The notes under the pieces are model-generated. The model made no database searches, was not told the DNA's origin, and was given only the letters and a program-made list of their open reading frames with translations. From Frankia sp. AgB1.9 (lineage in GTDB: Bacteria; Actinomycetota; Actinomycetes; Frankiales; Frankiaceae): a stretch of DNA of 45,754 bases. The stretch is taken from contig NZ_JADWYX010000072.1 of NCBI RefSeq assembly GCF_016786355.1, positions 1 through 45,754 of the forward strand. The letters are read 5' to 3'. Made by a program: the position numbers and the translations under genes. This document shows positions 1 through 8,424 of the stretch, one piece after another. The number at the start of each line of letters is the position of its first letter. Position 1 is the stretch's first letter.

Positions 1-27
1 GGGCTCGGAGATGTGTAAAAGAGACCG
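1..27. other. Sequencing adapter remnant (Nextera/Tn5 mosaic end)
   Basis: The first 17 bases, GGGCTCGGAGATGTGTA, followed by AAAGAGACCG, match the Nextera read-2 transposase adapter at 25 of 27 positions. The two mismatches are T to A at base 18 and A to C at base 26. In the overlapping minus-strand gene these bases encode the peptide SLLHISEP, which comes from the adapter and not from the gene. The window therefore begins at a contig end, and this stretch should be trimmed. Confidence 0.93.
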
Positions 28-891
28 GGCCGCGTCGGCGCGCGCCGCGTCCGCGCGGCGCCGCTCGCCGCCGGCCCGGGCAAGCGCGTCGAGTGGGTCG
101 ACCACGTCGAGCGGGTCGCCAGCCTCCCGCGCGGTCGCGCGAGCCCCGCCCGCCACGCCATCCCCTCCGGCCACGCCGGCCGAACCGGCCACGCCAGCAG
201 AGCCGGCCACGTCAGCCCGGCCGGCGACGTCAGCTCCGGCGGCCAGGTCGACGGCCGGCCGCTCGGCGCCGGGGCGGCCGTCCGGTGAGTCGACGATCAG
301 CGCGGCCAGGGCCGGGGTGAGCAGGGCGACGATCCGGTCCATCGACGCCGTGTCGACGGGCGGGAAGGGCAGCAGGAAACGGCCGACGAGCAGGCCGATG
401 AGCACGCTGCCGACCAGGCCGGCCCGCAGCTCGGTCTCGCTCCCGGTCAGGGCCTCGGCCAGCGGCGGCGGCGCGTCCTCCGGGGTGAAGGCGCAGCGCA
501 CCGCCTCGGCGGCCCGGGTGTGGGTGAGCATCGAGCGCAGCATGGACAGTGTGGCCTCGGGCGCCGCCTCGACCTGGCCGACCACGTGCCGGACCGCCCG
601 CTCGCCGAGCTCCTCGATCGGGCCGTCGACCACGTCGGCCAGGCCGAGGCCGATGTCGGAGGCGGCGTCGAACAGCGCCTCCTTCGTGCCGAAGTGCTGC
701 ATGACGAGGGCTGGGTCGACCTCGGCCCTGGCGGCCACCGCCCGGATCGTCGTCCGCTCGAAGCCGCGCTCCCCGAACAGCGACCTGGCCGCGGCGAGGA
801 TGGCGGCCCGGGTCCTGCGCCGCCGGTCCGCCCGGCTCCCGGCGTTCTCGGCTTCGGTCACAAGTGTGCTCGGCGTCACAGTTTTACTCAC
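1..891 (-). CDS. TetR/AcrR family regulator, 3' end cut by contig edge
   Basis: The minus-strand reading frame is open from about base 891 to base 1 with no stop. An N-terminal TetR helix-turn-helix is visible: RAAILAAARSLFGERGFERT, then TIRAVAARAEVD and the recognition-helix end ALVMQHFGTKEALF. The middle looks like a normal TetR ligand domain. The last ~85 codons become low-complexity, with repeats of the type DVAGRADVAGSAGVAG from GGCCGG-rich DNA at about 150-240. The final eight codons are adapter. Possible starts are GTG 891, 879 and 861; none has a strong ribosome-binding site and I took the longest of these. It is divergent from the MFS exporter at 980, so it probably represses that gene and itself. 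The 88-bp gap contains the palindrome CCGTACGG (923-930), a weak operator candidate. Confidence 0.85.
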   Translation of the reverse strand, partial: MSKTVTPSTLVTEAENAGSRADRRRRTRAAILAAARSLFGERGFERTTIRAVAARAEVDPALVMQHFGTKEALFDAASDIGLGLADVVDGPIEELGERAVRHVVGQVEAAPEATLSMLRSMLTHTRAAEAVRCAFTPEDAPPPLAEALTGSETELRAGLVGSVLIGLLVGRFLLPFPPVDTASMDRIVALLTPALAALIVDSPDGRPGAERPAVDLAAGADVAGRADVAGSAGVAGSAGVAGGDGVAGGARATAREAGDPLDVVDPLDALARAGGERRRADAARADAARSLLHISEP

Positions 892-979
892 TCTACGTTC
901 GTTGACCAAGGTGCCCGGCAGGCCGTACGGTCGCCCGGACATCTGCTTACCACATGTTGAGTGAAATCTGGGAGCGCTC

Positions 980-2476
980 ATGACCCACGCGACGCCGAAC
1001 GCGCCCGAGCCCCGCGGCCGCCCGGCACCGCCCGCCTGGCTCGTCCTCGCCGTCATCGCCGCCAGCCAGGCCATGGTCGTCCTGGACGTGACCATCGTCA
1101 ACGTGGCGCTGCCGGACATCGGGTCCAGCCTGGGCTTCGCCAACCAGTCCGACCTGCAGTGGGTCGTCAACGGCTACGCGCTGACCTTCGGCGGGTTCCT
1201 GCTGCTGGGCGGCAAGGTGGCCGACCGGTTCGGCCGCCGGCGGCTGTTCTCGATCGGCGTCGGGCTGTTCGGCCTGGCCAGCCTGATCGGTGGCTTCGCC
1301 AGCACGCCCGGCCTGCTGATCGGCGCCCGGGCCGTCCAGGGCGTCGGCGGAGCGCTCATGGCCCCGGCGGCCCTCAGCCTGCTCGCGCTGGCCTTCGCCG
1401 AGGGAGAGGCCCGCAACAAGGCCCTGGGTATCTTCGCCGCCGTGTCCGGCACCGGCGGAGCGTTCGGGCTGGTCCTCGGCGGCGTGCTCACGGACGAGGC
1501 GTCCTGGCGCTGGGTGCTGTTCATCAACGCGCCGATCGCGGTGTTCGTGCTGGCCCTGACCCCCCGGGTGCTCCAGGAGAGCCGGGACGAGGCGGCCGGC
1601 GGCTTCGACGCGCTGGGGGCCGTGACGGTCACGGCCGGCCTGGGCGCGCTGGTCTTCGCCCTGGTCCGGGCGAACGAGGCCGGGTGGGCCAGCGTCCAGA
1701 CCATCGGCCTGCTGGCCGGCGCGGTCGTGCTGCTCGTCGCGTTCTGGGTCCGCCAGGCCCAGGCGCGCAACCCGCTCGTGCCGCTCTCGGTGATCAGGCG
1801 GGGCAGCGTCGCCGGGGCCGACCTGTCGATGCTGTTCGTCTCGGCCGCCTCCGTCGGCACCGTGTTCGTCATCAGCCTCGTCCTGCAGACCATCCACGGG
1901 TACTCGCCGCTGCGGACCGGCTTCGCGTTCCTGCCGCTGTCGTTCACCATCGCCTTCTCGGCGCAGATCGCCTCCGGGCTGCTCGCGCGGGTCGGCGCCA
2001 GGACCCTGACCGTTCTCGGCCTGCTGCTGACCGCGGTGGGCATCGCGCTGTTCGCCCGGATCACGCCGGACAGCAGCTACCTGGGGGTGGTCCTGCCGGC
2101 GTTCCTCATCTCCGGGGTCGGCACCGGGATCGCCTTCGTCAGCGTGATGTCGGCCGGCGTGGCCGGCGCGGCCCCGGAGGACGCCGGCATCGCCTCCGGG
2201 CTGGTCAACGCGGTCCAGCCGATCGGCGCGTCGCTCGGTATCGCGGCGCTGACCGCCGTGGCCAACGCCCGTTTCGACGCCATCACCTCGCCGACCACGA
2301 GCCGGGCGGGGCTGCTGTCCGCCCAGACGAGCGCGTGGGCCTGGGGGTTCGGGCTGATCGCGGCGCTGCTGGTGGTCGGGGCGCTGATCGCCGCGGTCGC
2401 GATCCGCGACCCGTCCGCGCCGGCCGTCCCGGTGGCGGATGACACGGCCGGCGAGGCCGTCAAGGCGACCGCCTGA
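980..2476 (+). CDS. DHA2-family (EmrB/QacA-type) MFS drug exporter, 14 TM
   Basis: This 498-residue protein is an inner-membrane proton-driven multidrug exporter by family. Motif LDVTIVNVALP (residues 35-45) is the DHA2 motif at the end of TM1. GGKVADRFGRRR (77-88) is the MFS motif A loop between TM2 and TM3. Hydrophobic segments fill the remainder, and the length fits the 14-TM class. ATG at 980 is preceded by GGGAG at 970-974 with a 5-nt spacer. A TetR gene lies divergently upstream, the standard arrangement for an inducible efflux pump. A strong terminator follows at 2494. The substrate cannot be told from sequence. Confidence 0.93.
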   Translation: MTHATPNAPEPRGRPAPPAWLVLAVIAASQAMVVLDVTIVNVALPDIGSSLGFANQSDLQWVVNGYALTFGGFLLLGGKVADRFGRRRLFSIGVGLFGLASLIGGFASTPGLLIGARAVQGVGGALMAPAALSLLALAFAEGEARNKALGIFAAVSGTGGAFGLVLGGVLTDEASWRWVLFINAPIAVFVLALTPRVLQESRDEAAGGFDALGAVTVTAGLGALVFALVRANEAGWASVQTIGLLAGAVVLLVAFWVRQAQARNPLVPLSVIRRGSVAGADLSMLFVSAASVGTVFVISLVLQTIHGYSPLRTGFAFLPLSFTIAFSAQIASGLLARVGARTLTVLGLLLTAVGIALFARITPDSSYLGVVLPAFLISGVGTGIAFVSVMSAGVAGAAPEDAGIASGLVNAVQPIGASLGIAALTAVANARFDAITSPTTSRAGLLSAQTSAWAWGFGLIAALLVVGALIAAVAIRDPSAPAVPVADDTAGEAVKATA

Positions 2477-2493
2477 CTGACCCCGGGCGGTTC

Positions 2494-2557
2494 AGGAGGC
2501 CGTCCGCTGCCGCCGAGTCCAAGGACTCGCCACGGCCGCGGACGGCCTCCTTCTTTC
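2494..2557 (+). terminator. Strong intrinsic terminator between convergent genes
   Basis: AGGAGGCCGTCCGC (2494-2507) pairs perfectly with GCGGACGGCCTCCT (2538-2551), a 14-bp stem followed by TCTTTCT. The loop carries its own hairpin, GAGTCC-AA-GGACTC (2515-2528), so the whole forms a branched stem. It ends the MFS gene and may also serve the minus-strand carboxylase gene that ends at 2619. Confidence 0.85.
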
Positions 2558-2618
2558 TGCCGTTCCGCCGGTACCCGCTCCGGTCGCCGCGGCTTTCGAC
2601 CGAGAAGGCGTCAGCTCG

Positions 2619-4085
2619 TCACAGCGGGATGTTCGGATGGCGTCCTCGGCGCGCGGGCGCCGCGGCCAGGGCGGCGACCAGCTTGTCCCGGCTGCGGACC
2701 GGCTCGATCACCTCGTCGACGAACCCGGCCGTGACCGCCCGCTCCAGCCCGCCCGCCTCGCGTTCGTGCTCGCCGGCCAGCCGGGCGAGCAGCGCCGGCC
2801 GTTCCTCGGCGCCGACCGCCGCCAGCTCGCGCCGGCGGATGACCTCCACGGCGGCCGAGGCGCTCATGACCGCGACCTCGGCGTCCGGCCACGCGAAGAC
2901 GGCGTTCGCGCCCAGCGACCGTGAGTTCATCGCGATGTAGGCGCCGCCGTAGGACTTGCGCAGGATGATCGTCGCCCGGGGCACGACGGCGCCGGCGAAC
3001 GCGTGCAGCAGTTTCGCGCCGCGGCGCAGCACGCCGTCCCACTCCTGCCGGGCGCCGGGCAGATAGCCGGGGACGTCGACCAGCACCACCAGCGGAACCC
3101 CGAACGCGTCGCACAGGCGCACGAAGCGTGCCGCCTTCTCGGCGCTGGCCGAGTCGAGGCAGCCACCGCGGCGCAGCGGGTTGTTCGCGATGACACCGAC
3201 CGTCCGGCCGCGCAGCCGGCCCAGCCCGATCATGACGTTGGCCGCCCAGCGCGCCTGCAGCTCGACCAGCTCGCCGTCGGCGGTGCCGCCGGGCGGCGGG
3301 TTGGCCGGCGGGTCGAGCAGGTCGCGGACGACCGGGCGGACGTCATAGGCCCGGCGGCGGTTGTCCGGCAGACGGGCGGACGGATCCCGCGCCGGCTCGG
3401 CAGCCGAGCCGGTACCGGCGGCCGGGCCGAAGACGCCTTGCCGGCCCAGCAGGTCCACCAGTCGCCGGGCCCGGCTCAGCGCCTCGCGCTCGGACGAGGC
3501 CGTCAGATGCGCGACCCCCGACCCTCGGCTGTGCGTGTCCGGACCACCGAGCTGGAGCATGTCGACGTCCTCGCCGGTGACCCGGCGCACGATGTCGGGA
3601 CCGGTCACGAACAGGCGGCCCTCGTCGGCCATGATCACGAGGTCGGTCAGTGCCGGACCGTAGGCGGCCGCTCCCGCCGCCGGGCCGAGGATGACCGAGA
3701 TCTGCGGGACGACCCCGGACGCCCTGGTCATCGCGGCGAACATCCGGCCGGCACCGTCCAGCGAGGCCACGCCGTCGGCGAGCCGGGCGCCGCCGGAATG
3801 CCAGAGGCCGACGACCGGGCAGCCCTCGACGCACGCGGTGTTGATCGCCTCGACGATCCGGTCCGCCCCGGCGGCGCCCAGCGCCCCGCCCATGCGGGTC
3901 GCGTCGGTGCAGTAGGCCGTCACCGGCACGCCGTGGATCCGGCCTCGGGCGGCCAGGACGCCGCTGTCGTCCCATGGGCCGAGCGGGGTCAGTGAGCCCG
4001 GGTCGAGAAGGTGGCCGAGCCGGGACCGCGCGTCGCGCTGGTCCTCGGTCCGGGCCCGCTGTTCCGGAAGATGGGTAGGGGGCAT
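2619..4085 (-). CDS. Acyl-CoA carboxylase beta subunit (carboxyltransferase)
   Basis: The 488-residue protein belongs to the AccD/PccB carboxyltransferase family. It moves CO2 from carboxybiotin to acetyl-, propionyl- or butyryl-CoA. The N-terminal crotonase-like half has SGGARL (about 97-102) and the glycine-rich oxyanion segment GPAAGAAAYG (134-143). The C-terminal half has SYGGAYIAMNSRSLGAN and an AWPDAEVAVM segment typical of PccB/AccD5. It is slightly shorter than the usual 510-540 residues. It lies 67 bp downstream of ccr on the same strand, so the pair is probably co-transcribed. No biotin carboxylase/BCCP alpha subunit is present, so it would need one encoded elsewhere. Acyl specificity is not determinable; the ccr neighbour suggests a C4 substrate or ethylmalonyl/methylmalonyl supply. 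Confidence 0.9.
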   Translation of the reverse strand: MPPTHLPEQRARTEDQRDARSRLGHLLDPGSLTPLGPWDDSGVLAARGRIHGVPVTAYCTDATRMGGALGAAGADRIVEAINTACVEGCPVVGLWHSGGARLADGVASLDGAGRMFAAMTRASGVVPQISVILGPAAGAAAYGPALTDLVIMADEGRLFVTGPDIVRRVTGEDVDMLQLGGPDTHSRGSGVAHLTASSEREALSRARRLVDLLGRQGVFGPAAGTGSAAEPARDPSARLPDNRRRAYDVRPVVRDLLDPPANPPPGGTADGELVELQARWAANVMIGLGRLRGRTVGVIANNPLRRGGCLDSASAEKAARFVRLCDAFGVPLVVLVDVPGYLPGARQEWDGVLRRGAKLLHAFAGAVVPRATIILRKSYGGAYIAMNSRSLGANAVFAWPDAEVAVMSASAAVEVIRRRELAAVGAEERPALLARLAGEHEREAGGLERAVTAGFVDEVIEPVRSRDKLVAALAAAPARRGRHPNIPL

Positions 4086-4152
4086 CGAAGCACCGTCTTC
4101 TCACGCTCGAAATCGGTGGCGGGCACGACTGGCATCGCCTGGCTGGCCGGCG

Positions 4153-5502
4153 CTAGGCCACGGCGCGGACCAGCCCGGGCTGCCGCAGCGGGGTGATGCG
4201 GTCGGCGCCGATCTGGGCCCGGCGGGCCGGGTCGGTCACGCCGAGGCCCTCCCGCGGGGCCAGGCAGAGCACGCCGACCTTGCCGATGTGGCCGTTGTTC
4301 TGGACGAGCCGCGCGGCCTCGCCGACCTCGGCCAGCGGGTAGGTGGCGCTGAGCGCCGGCTGCAGCCGGCCCAGCGACAGCAGCCGGTTGCACTCGGCCA
4401 GCTCCTGGAGGTTCGCGGCGTGGCTGCCGATGATGCGCTTGAGGCGCATCCACAGGTAGCGGTTGTCGAAGGTGTGCTGGTATCCGGTGCTGGAGCCGCA
4501 GGTCACCACCGTGCCGCCCTTGCGGACGACGAACACCGAGGTGCCGAAGGTGGCCTGGCCGACGTAGTCGAAGGCGATGTGGGGGTCCTCCCCCACCTCG
4601 CGCCGGATGATGCCGCCGAGCCGGCGCCCGACCGCCAGGGTGTCGGCCGGGGTGGGAGCACCCTCGGGCATGCCCAGCTCACGGCGGTCGATGACGACCT
4701 CGGCGCCGAGCGCGCGGACGAGGTCCGCCTTGCCGTCGGAACCGACGACGCCGACGGCGATGCCGCCGCCGGCCTTCACGAGCTGGACCGCGTAGGCACC
4801 CAGGCCACCGGCCGCGCCCCAGATCAGCACCACGTCGCCCTGCTTCATCCGGGCGCCGCGCTCGCTGATCAGCATCCGGTAGGCGGTGCCGGCGCACAGC
4901 GGGCTGCTGGCCGCCTCCTCCCAGGTCAGGTGGGCCGGCTTCGGGAGGAGCTGGGTGGCCCGCACGACCGCGTAGTGGGCCAGGCCGCCGAAGTTGGTCT
5001 CGAACCCCCAGGCACGCTGCTCGTCCCCGAGCAGTCCGTCGCTCTGGGTCGCCGGCTCCTCGCTGTCGACGTGCATGGGGCTGGTGACCACGTGGTCACC
5101 GACCCGCCAGCGGCGCACCCCGGCCCCGACGCCGACGATCACGCCCGCCGCGTCCGAGCCGACGACGTGGTAGGGCAGGTCGTGCCGGGCCTCCCAGCCG
5201 CCCTTGGCGCCGAGCTGGCGCAGGAAGCGGAACGTCGGGATCGGCTCGAACATGGCCGACCAGACCGTGTTGTAGTTGATCGAGCTGGCCATCACCCCGA
5301 TCAGCACCTCGTCCGGCGCGAGCTCCGGCATCGGCACCCGGCCGACCCGCAGCGACTTCCGGACATCCTTGTCGAACACGTCCGTGAACATCTCGGTGTC
5401 CTCGGCACGCAGGTGCGCCGCGAGGTACTCGCTCGGCGGGGCGAAGCGCGCGAGCTCGGCCCCGTCCAGACCGGACACCAACGCCTCAGAAAGCGGGTCC
5501 AT
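4153..5502 (-). CDS. ccr: Crotonyl-CoA carboxylase/reductase
   Basis: This 449-residue medium-chain dehydrogenase/reductase enzyme converts crotonyl-CoA, CO2 and NADPH to (2S)-ethylmalonyl-CoA, or to butyryl-CoA without CO2. The N-terminus LVSGLDGAEL and the segment SSINYNTVWSA are family hallmarks. The nucleotide-binding loop is WGAAGGLGAYAVQL (about 228-241). The CO2-binding residues known from Kitasatospora Ccr (N81, F170, E171, H365) have counterparts here at about N78, F167, E168 (GFETNFGG) and H361 (GSHAANL). This supports a true reductive carboxylase rather than a plain quinone reductase. ATG 5502 follows a GGTGG-like site. Products feed the ethylmalonyl-CoA pathway or polyketide extender units; no polyketide synthase is visible in the window. 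Confidence 0.95.
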   Translation of the reverse strand: MDPLSEALVSGLDGAELARFAPPSEYLAAHLRAEDTEMFTDVFDKDVRKSLRVGRVPMPELAPDEVLIGVMASSINYNTVWSAMFEPIPTFRFLRQLGAKGGWEARHDLPYHVVGSDAAGVIVGVGAGVRRWRVGDHVVTSPMHVDSEEPATQSDGLLGDEQRAWGFETNFGGLAHYAVVRATQLLPKPAHLTWEEAASSPLCAGTAYRMLISERGARMKQGDVVLIWGAAGGLGAYAVQLVKAGGGIAVGVVGSDGKADLVRALGAEVVIDRRELGMPEGAPTPADTLAVGRRLGGIIRREVGEDPHIAFDYVGQATFGTSVFVVRKGGTVVTCGSSTGYQHTFDNRYLWMRLKRIIGSHAANLQELAECNRLLSLGRLQPALSATYPLAEVGEAARLVQNNGHIGKVGVLCLAPREGLGVTDPARRAQIGADRITPLRQPGLVRAVA

Positions 5503-5946
5503 GGCCTATCCACCCTCCCATTCCGCGCACGCGGGAAATCGGTTCGCCGATGGTCGAGAATTGACGTTAGCCGGCGTAGGATGAATGCCCTACCCCTACC
5601 GACCCCTAAGTCGGCGGCGTGATCATTCGGGGCCGGGCGGGCGGCGGATGCCCAGGCCCGCGGGTCAGCCGTCCAGGCAATTCACTGCCCAGATGCTGCG
5701 GAAATGTTTCTCAAGAGTGACCCGCGAGAGCGGAATGACACGACAACGAGCAGCCGCATCCCAGGAAAACCCGCTGATCGAATCCTGGATCGCCTGGTCT
5801 CGCGCCGACGCCACCCTCCTCGCTCTCCGCGGGAATGATGGCGAACAACGGAGACGCGTCAACCGCCCGTCGCCCCGCGCCACCGGAAACGCGGTGTCCA
5901 GCCAAGCAGCGCGCGTGCGGACGTGGTGTCCAGGAGCGCCCGGACC
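5503..5946. other. Intergenic region upstream of ccr, no gene supported
   Basis: The 444-bp gap has somewhat lower GC than the genes. Open frames on both strands here are arginine/proline-rich shadows without a ribosome-binding site or recognisable domain. A small hairpin, CCGAC-CCCTAA-GTCGG (5599-5614), sits about 100 bp upstream of ccr next to repeated CTACCC runs. It could be part of the ccr promoter region, but nothing more can be claimed. Confidence 0.4.
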
Positions 5947-6870
5947 TCAGTCGACCCTGAGCACGACTCGCCGGCGTCGGATCGTGCCAGCCCGGTAGCC
6001 GGCGGCCAGCTCGCCGACCTCGTGCCAGCTCACGCTCGGCTGTTCGGCTGGGCGTAGCCGTCCGCCCGCGATCAGCTCGGCCAGCTGCCGGAGGTCGCCG
6101 CCGAGCGGCCACTGCCCCCAGAAGCCCTGCACCCGCCGGCGCGCGGGACTCGCCAGCAGGTCCGGCGCGAGGAGCGTCGCCTCGCCGGAGATCGCGCCGA
6201 CGGCGAGCGCGACCCCGCCCTCGCCGAGCAGCGCCACGGCAGCCGCCAGCACCGCGCCGCCGACGATGTCGATCGCCAGGTCCACCGGACCGGCGACGTC
6301 GGCCGCGTCGGTGACGACGGACGCGGCACCGATCCCGCGCAGCGCCGCCGCGTCGCCGGGATCCCGTACGAGCGCGGTGACCCGTGCCCCCGCGAGCGCG
6401 GCGAGCTGGACGGCGTACCAGCCGACGCCGCCGGAGGCCCCGGTGACGAGGACGTGCTGGTCCGGCCGCGGGGCGCCCGCTCGGATGGCCTGCACGGCGG
6501 ACACGCCAGGCAGAGCCGCCGCCGTGGCGGTCGCCGCGTCGACGCCGGCTGGCAGTGCGGCGACGTCGGCCGCGTCACTCACGACCAGCTCGGACCAGGC
6601 TCCCGGCGCGGACAACAGGGTGGCGACGCGGGTCCCCGGCGTGAGCGCCGAGCCGGGCCGGCCGGGCCCGGTCGCGACCACGGTGCCGGCCGCGTCGAAG
6701 CCCCACACCCCACCGGCACCGAGCATCCGCGGCGCGTACTCGAGGTCACGATCGACGAGCGAGACCGCGTCGACCTGGATCAGGACCTGACCAGGCCCGG
6801 CCGTGGGCTCCGGGCGCTGCTCGACGCGCAGCCCGGCGGGCGCGGCCGGGTCGACAACAAGCGATCTCAT
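5947..6870 (-). CDS. Zinc-independent MDR oxidoreductase (quinone reductase-like)
   Basis: The 307-residue NADPH-dependent medium-chain reductase has an N-terminal GroES-like domain (RVEQRPEPTAGPGQVLIQVD) and a Rossmann domain (HVLVTGASGGVGWYAVQLAA). It lacks structural zinc cysteines, which fits the quinone oxidoreductase/enoyl reductase branch. The start is ATG 6870 rather than the TTG one codon upstream, because AGGAG (6876-6880) gives a 5-nt spacer to the ATG. It is divergent from the TetR gene at 6994. A dyad in the shared promoter suggests induction by an electrophile or quinone-like ligand. The substrate is unknown. Confidence 0.88.
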   Translation of the reverse strand: MRSLVVDPAAPAGLRVEQRPEPTAGPGQVLIQVDAVSLVDRDLEYAPRMLGAGGVWGFDAAGTVVATGPGRPGSALTPGTRVATLLSAPGAWSELVVSDAADVAALPAGVDAATATAAALPGVSAVQAIRAGAPRPDQHVLVTGASGGVGWYAVQLAALAGARVTALVRDPGDAAALRGIGAASVVTDAADVAGPVDLAIDIVGGAVLAAAVALLGEGGVALAVGAISGEATLLAPDLLASPARRRVQGFWGQWPLGGDLRQLAELIAGGRLRPAEQPSVSWHEVGELAAGYRAGTIRRRRVVLRVD

Positions 6871-6940
6871 CAAGGCTCCTCAGCTGGTGAACCCGGCGGC
6901 GCCAGACGTCGCGCCACCATCCTCGTTCCCGACCAGTTCT

Positions 6941-6964
6941 GTTGACTGAACTAGTCAGTTCAAC
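6941..6964. promoter_or_regulatory. Probable TetR operator between divergent genes
   Basis: ACTGA-ACTAG-TCAGT forms an exact inverted repeat (6945-6959). With one-base slippage the dyad extends outward to GTTGA/TCAAC, spanning about 24 bp. It lies between the oxidoreductase start (6870) and the tetR start (6994), where one repressor dimer could control both promoters. This is sequence-based inference. Confidence 0.6.
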
Positions 6965-6993
6965 TTCATGGCCCGAACGGTAGCATCCCCGGC

Positions 6994-7662
6994 GTGGGCA
7001 GTCCTGAGGGCAGTTCTGAAGGCATTGGCGGGGAGGCCTTCGCGCGCGGGCGCATCGACAAGCGCCAGGCGATCGTGCGGGCCGCGTTCGACGTCTTCGC
7101 GCGGGACGGCTACGCCCAGGCCAGCGTCGACGCCATCGCGGCGGCCGCCGGCGTGGCGAAGCCGACCATCTACAACCACTTCGGCGCGAAGGAGAACCTG
7201 TTTCGCGCGGTGATGGCCGAGGTCGGGCGCCGGGCCATCGCGGCGACGCTCGGCACGCTCGACGACTTCCCGTCCGAGCCCGTCGACCTGCGCGCCGAGC
7301 TGACGCTGCTCGCCAACCGGCTCACCACCTGCTTCACCGACCCCGTGGCAACCAGCCTGCGCCGGCTGCTGCACGCCGAGATCGTCCGTTTCCCCGACCT
7401 GCTCGACGACGTGCGCGCGGGCGCCGCGACCCCGGTCATCGACGCGCTCGCGGGCCGGCTGGCCCGGCTCGCGACCGCCGGCCAGCTGCGGCTGACCGAC
7501 CCGGTCCGGGCGGCCAACCAGTTCATCGCGCTGATCGGCGACGAGCTCCCGGCCCTCACCGCCCTGGGCACCCGGCCGGCCCCGCGCGACCAGCTCGACG
7601 CGGTCATCACCGCGGGCGTCGACACCTTCCTGCGCGCCTTCGGCACCGCCCCGGCCAGCTGA
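6994..7662 (+). CDS. TetR/AcrR family transcriptional regulator
   Basis: The 222-residue protein has an N-terminal TetR DNA-binding domain: RQAIVRAAFDVFARDGYAQA, SVDAIAAAAGVAKPTIYNHF, then GAKENLFRAVM. The C-terminal ligand domain resembles the TetR_C AefR-like type (LRRLLHAEIVRFPDL). GTG 6994 starts a 20-residue Ser/Gly/Glu-rich lead before the HTH. It is divergent from the MDR oxidoreductase and most likely represses it and itself through the 6941-6964 dyad. The ligand is unknown. Confidence 0.9.
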   Translation: MGSPEGSSEGIGGEAFARGRIDKRQAIVRAAFDVFARDGYAQASVDAIAAAAGVAKPTIYNHFGAKENLFRAVMAEVGRRAIAATLGTLDDFPSEPVDLRAELTLLANRLTTCFTDPVATSLRRLLHAEIVRFPDLLDDVRAGAATPVIDALAGRLARLATAGQLRLTDPVRAANQFIALIGDELPALTALGTRPAPRDQLDAVITAGVDTFLRAFGTAPAS

Positions 7663-7734
7663 AGCACACCAGACCCAAGCCGCGGCCAGCGCTAGTGCCG
7701 CCTCCGGCAAGGTTCGCCCGTTCCCGGCGTCCCC

Positions 7735-7810
7735 ATGATCGGCGTTTCGGCCCTCCAGTGGCTGTTACCGGGTCTGTTTCATAGCCACCAGAGGGTGAAA
7801 ACGGCGATCA
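7735..7810. repeat. Palindromic intergenic repeat, copy 1
   Basis: The left arm begins ATGATCGGCGTTTCGGCC and continues with CTCCAGTGGCT (ends 7763). The right arm runs from AGCCACCAGAGGG (7783) to ACGGCGATCA (7810). The arms pair over about 28 bases with a few mismatches around a 19-nt loop. Four more copies with the same design occur in this window. It lies just past the tetR gene. Confidence 0.85.
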
Positions 7811-8020
7811 AGGTGACGGACAGACCTTGGCGGTCACGGCACCAGAGGTCAGTCGCGCTCGGGCGCTCTGACACCGCGGCGAGCGTGGCCAGAGATGGCG
7901 TCAGGCGTATTTCGGCCGCTTTGAGAAGCGGATGACTCAGCCAATGGTGACGGGCGGCGCCATGCTCCGACGAGCCAGGTTGGCCGGCCGGGATGAAGTC
8001 ATCGAGCACGATCGTCTCGC

Positions 8021-8203
8021 TCAGGTTGGCCAGTCGAATTGCGATTCCGGGATGCCGTGTACGCGGGCATACTCCTCGGCCTCGGCCCGCCCATCGCGGT
8101 CGCCCCGCCGGCAACGGATGACCCGGTTGGGGAACACGATGAAAGTTTCCTGGGCGCTATGCAGGTCCCCGTACCACCGGGCGCGTCCCGGTTCCTCCCG
8201 CAT
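8021..8203 (-). CDS. Small hypothetical protein, start inside a repeat
   Basis: This 60-residue frame reads MREEPGRARWYGDLHSAQET onward. A polar, charged C-terminal half follows (RRGDRDGRAEAEEYARVHG) and it ends FDWPT. Amino-acid composition is protein-like, unlike the Arg/Pro-rich shadow frames around it, but I do not recognise the family. Its only ATG falls on the outer CAT of palindromic repeat copy 2 (8202-8278). The repeat may have landed at or replaced the original 5' end. It may be a fragment. Confidence 0.35.
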   Translation of the reverse strand: MREEPGRARWYGDLHSAQETFIVFPNRVIRCRRGDRDGRAEAEEYARVHGIPESQFDWPT

Positions 8204-8278
8204 GATCGCCGTTTTGGCCCTCCGGTGGTTGCGATCGAGCCCGGAACACAACCACTGGAGGGCTCAAACGGCGATCAT
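8202..8278. repeat. Palindromic intergenic repeat, copy 2
   Basis: ATGATCGCCGTTTTGGCCCT through CCGGTGGTT (8202-8230) pairs with AACCACTGGAGGGCTCAAAC through GGCGATCAT (8250-8278) around a 19-nt loop. The arms are not perfectly symmetric: TTTTGG on the left faces CTCAA on the right. The same asymmetry recurs in copy 5 at 34942. A short extra piece, ACGGCGATCATCC, recurs just downstream near 8309-8321. Confidence 0.9.
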
Positions 8279-8424
8279 CCGGGCCGGGCCGGCGGCTCGT
8301 CTCCCATACGGCGATCATCCCAATCGGCCACCTGACGGGCCGGTCGGACCACCGAGCCTCGCGGACGCCGCGCTCCGAGATCCGGGCGTGCACCGCCGAC
8401 GGGCCAGGGCCAGCCGTCGTCCGG

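Noticed and set aside
11..964. Long plus-strand ORF across the first kilobase
   Set aside because: It is an Ala/Arg/Ser-rich shadow antisense to the TetR gene, which has a recognisable HTH and correct codon bias.
5585..5998. Plus-strand ORF upstream of the first MDR oxidoreductase
   Set aside because: Arg/Pro-rich composition, no ribosome-binding site, and it runs into the antisense of a real gene.
7779..8114. Minus-strand ORF between repeat copies 1 and 2
   Set aside because: Its C-terminal codons run through the arm of repeat copy 1, it overlaps the other small frame, and no domain or ribosome-binding site is visible.
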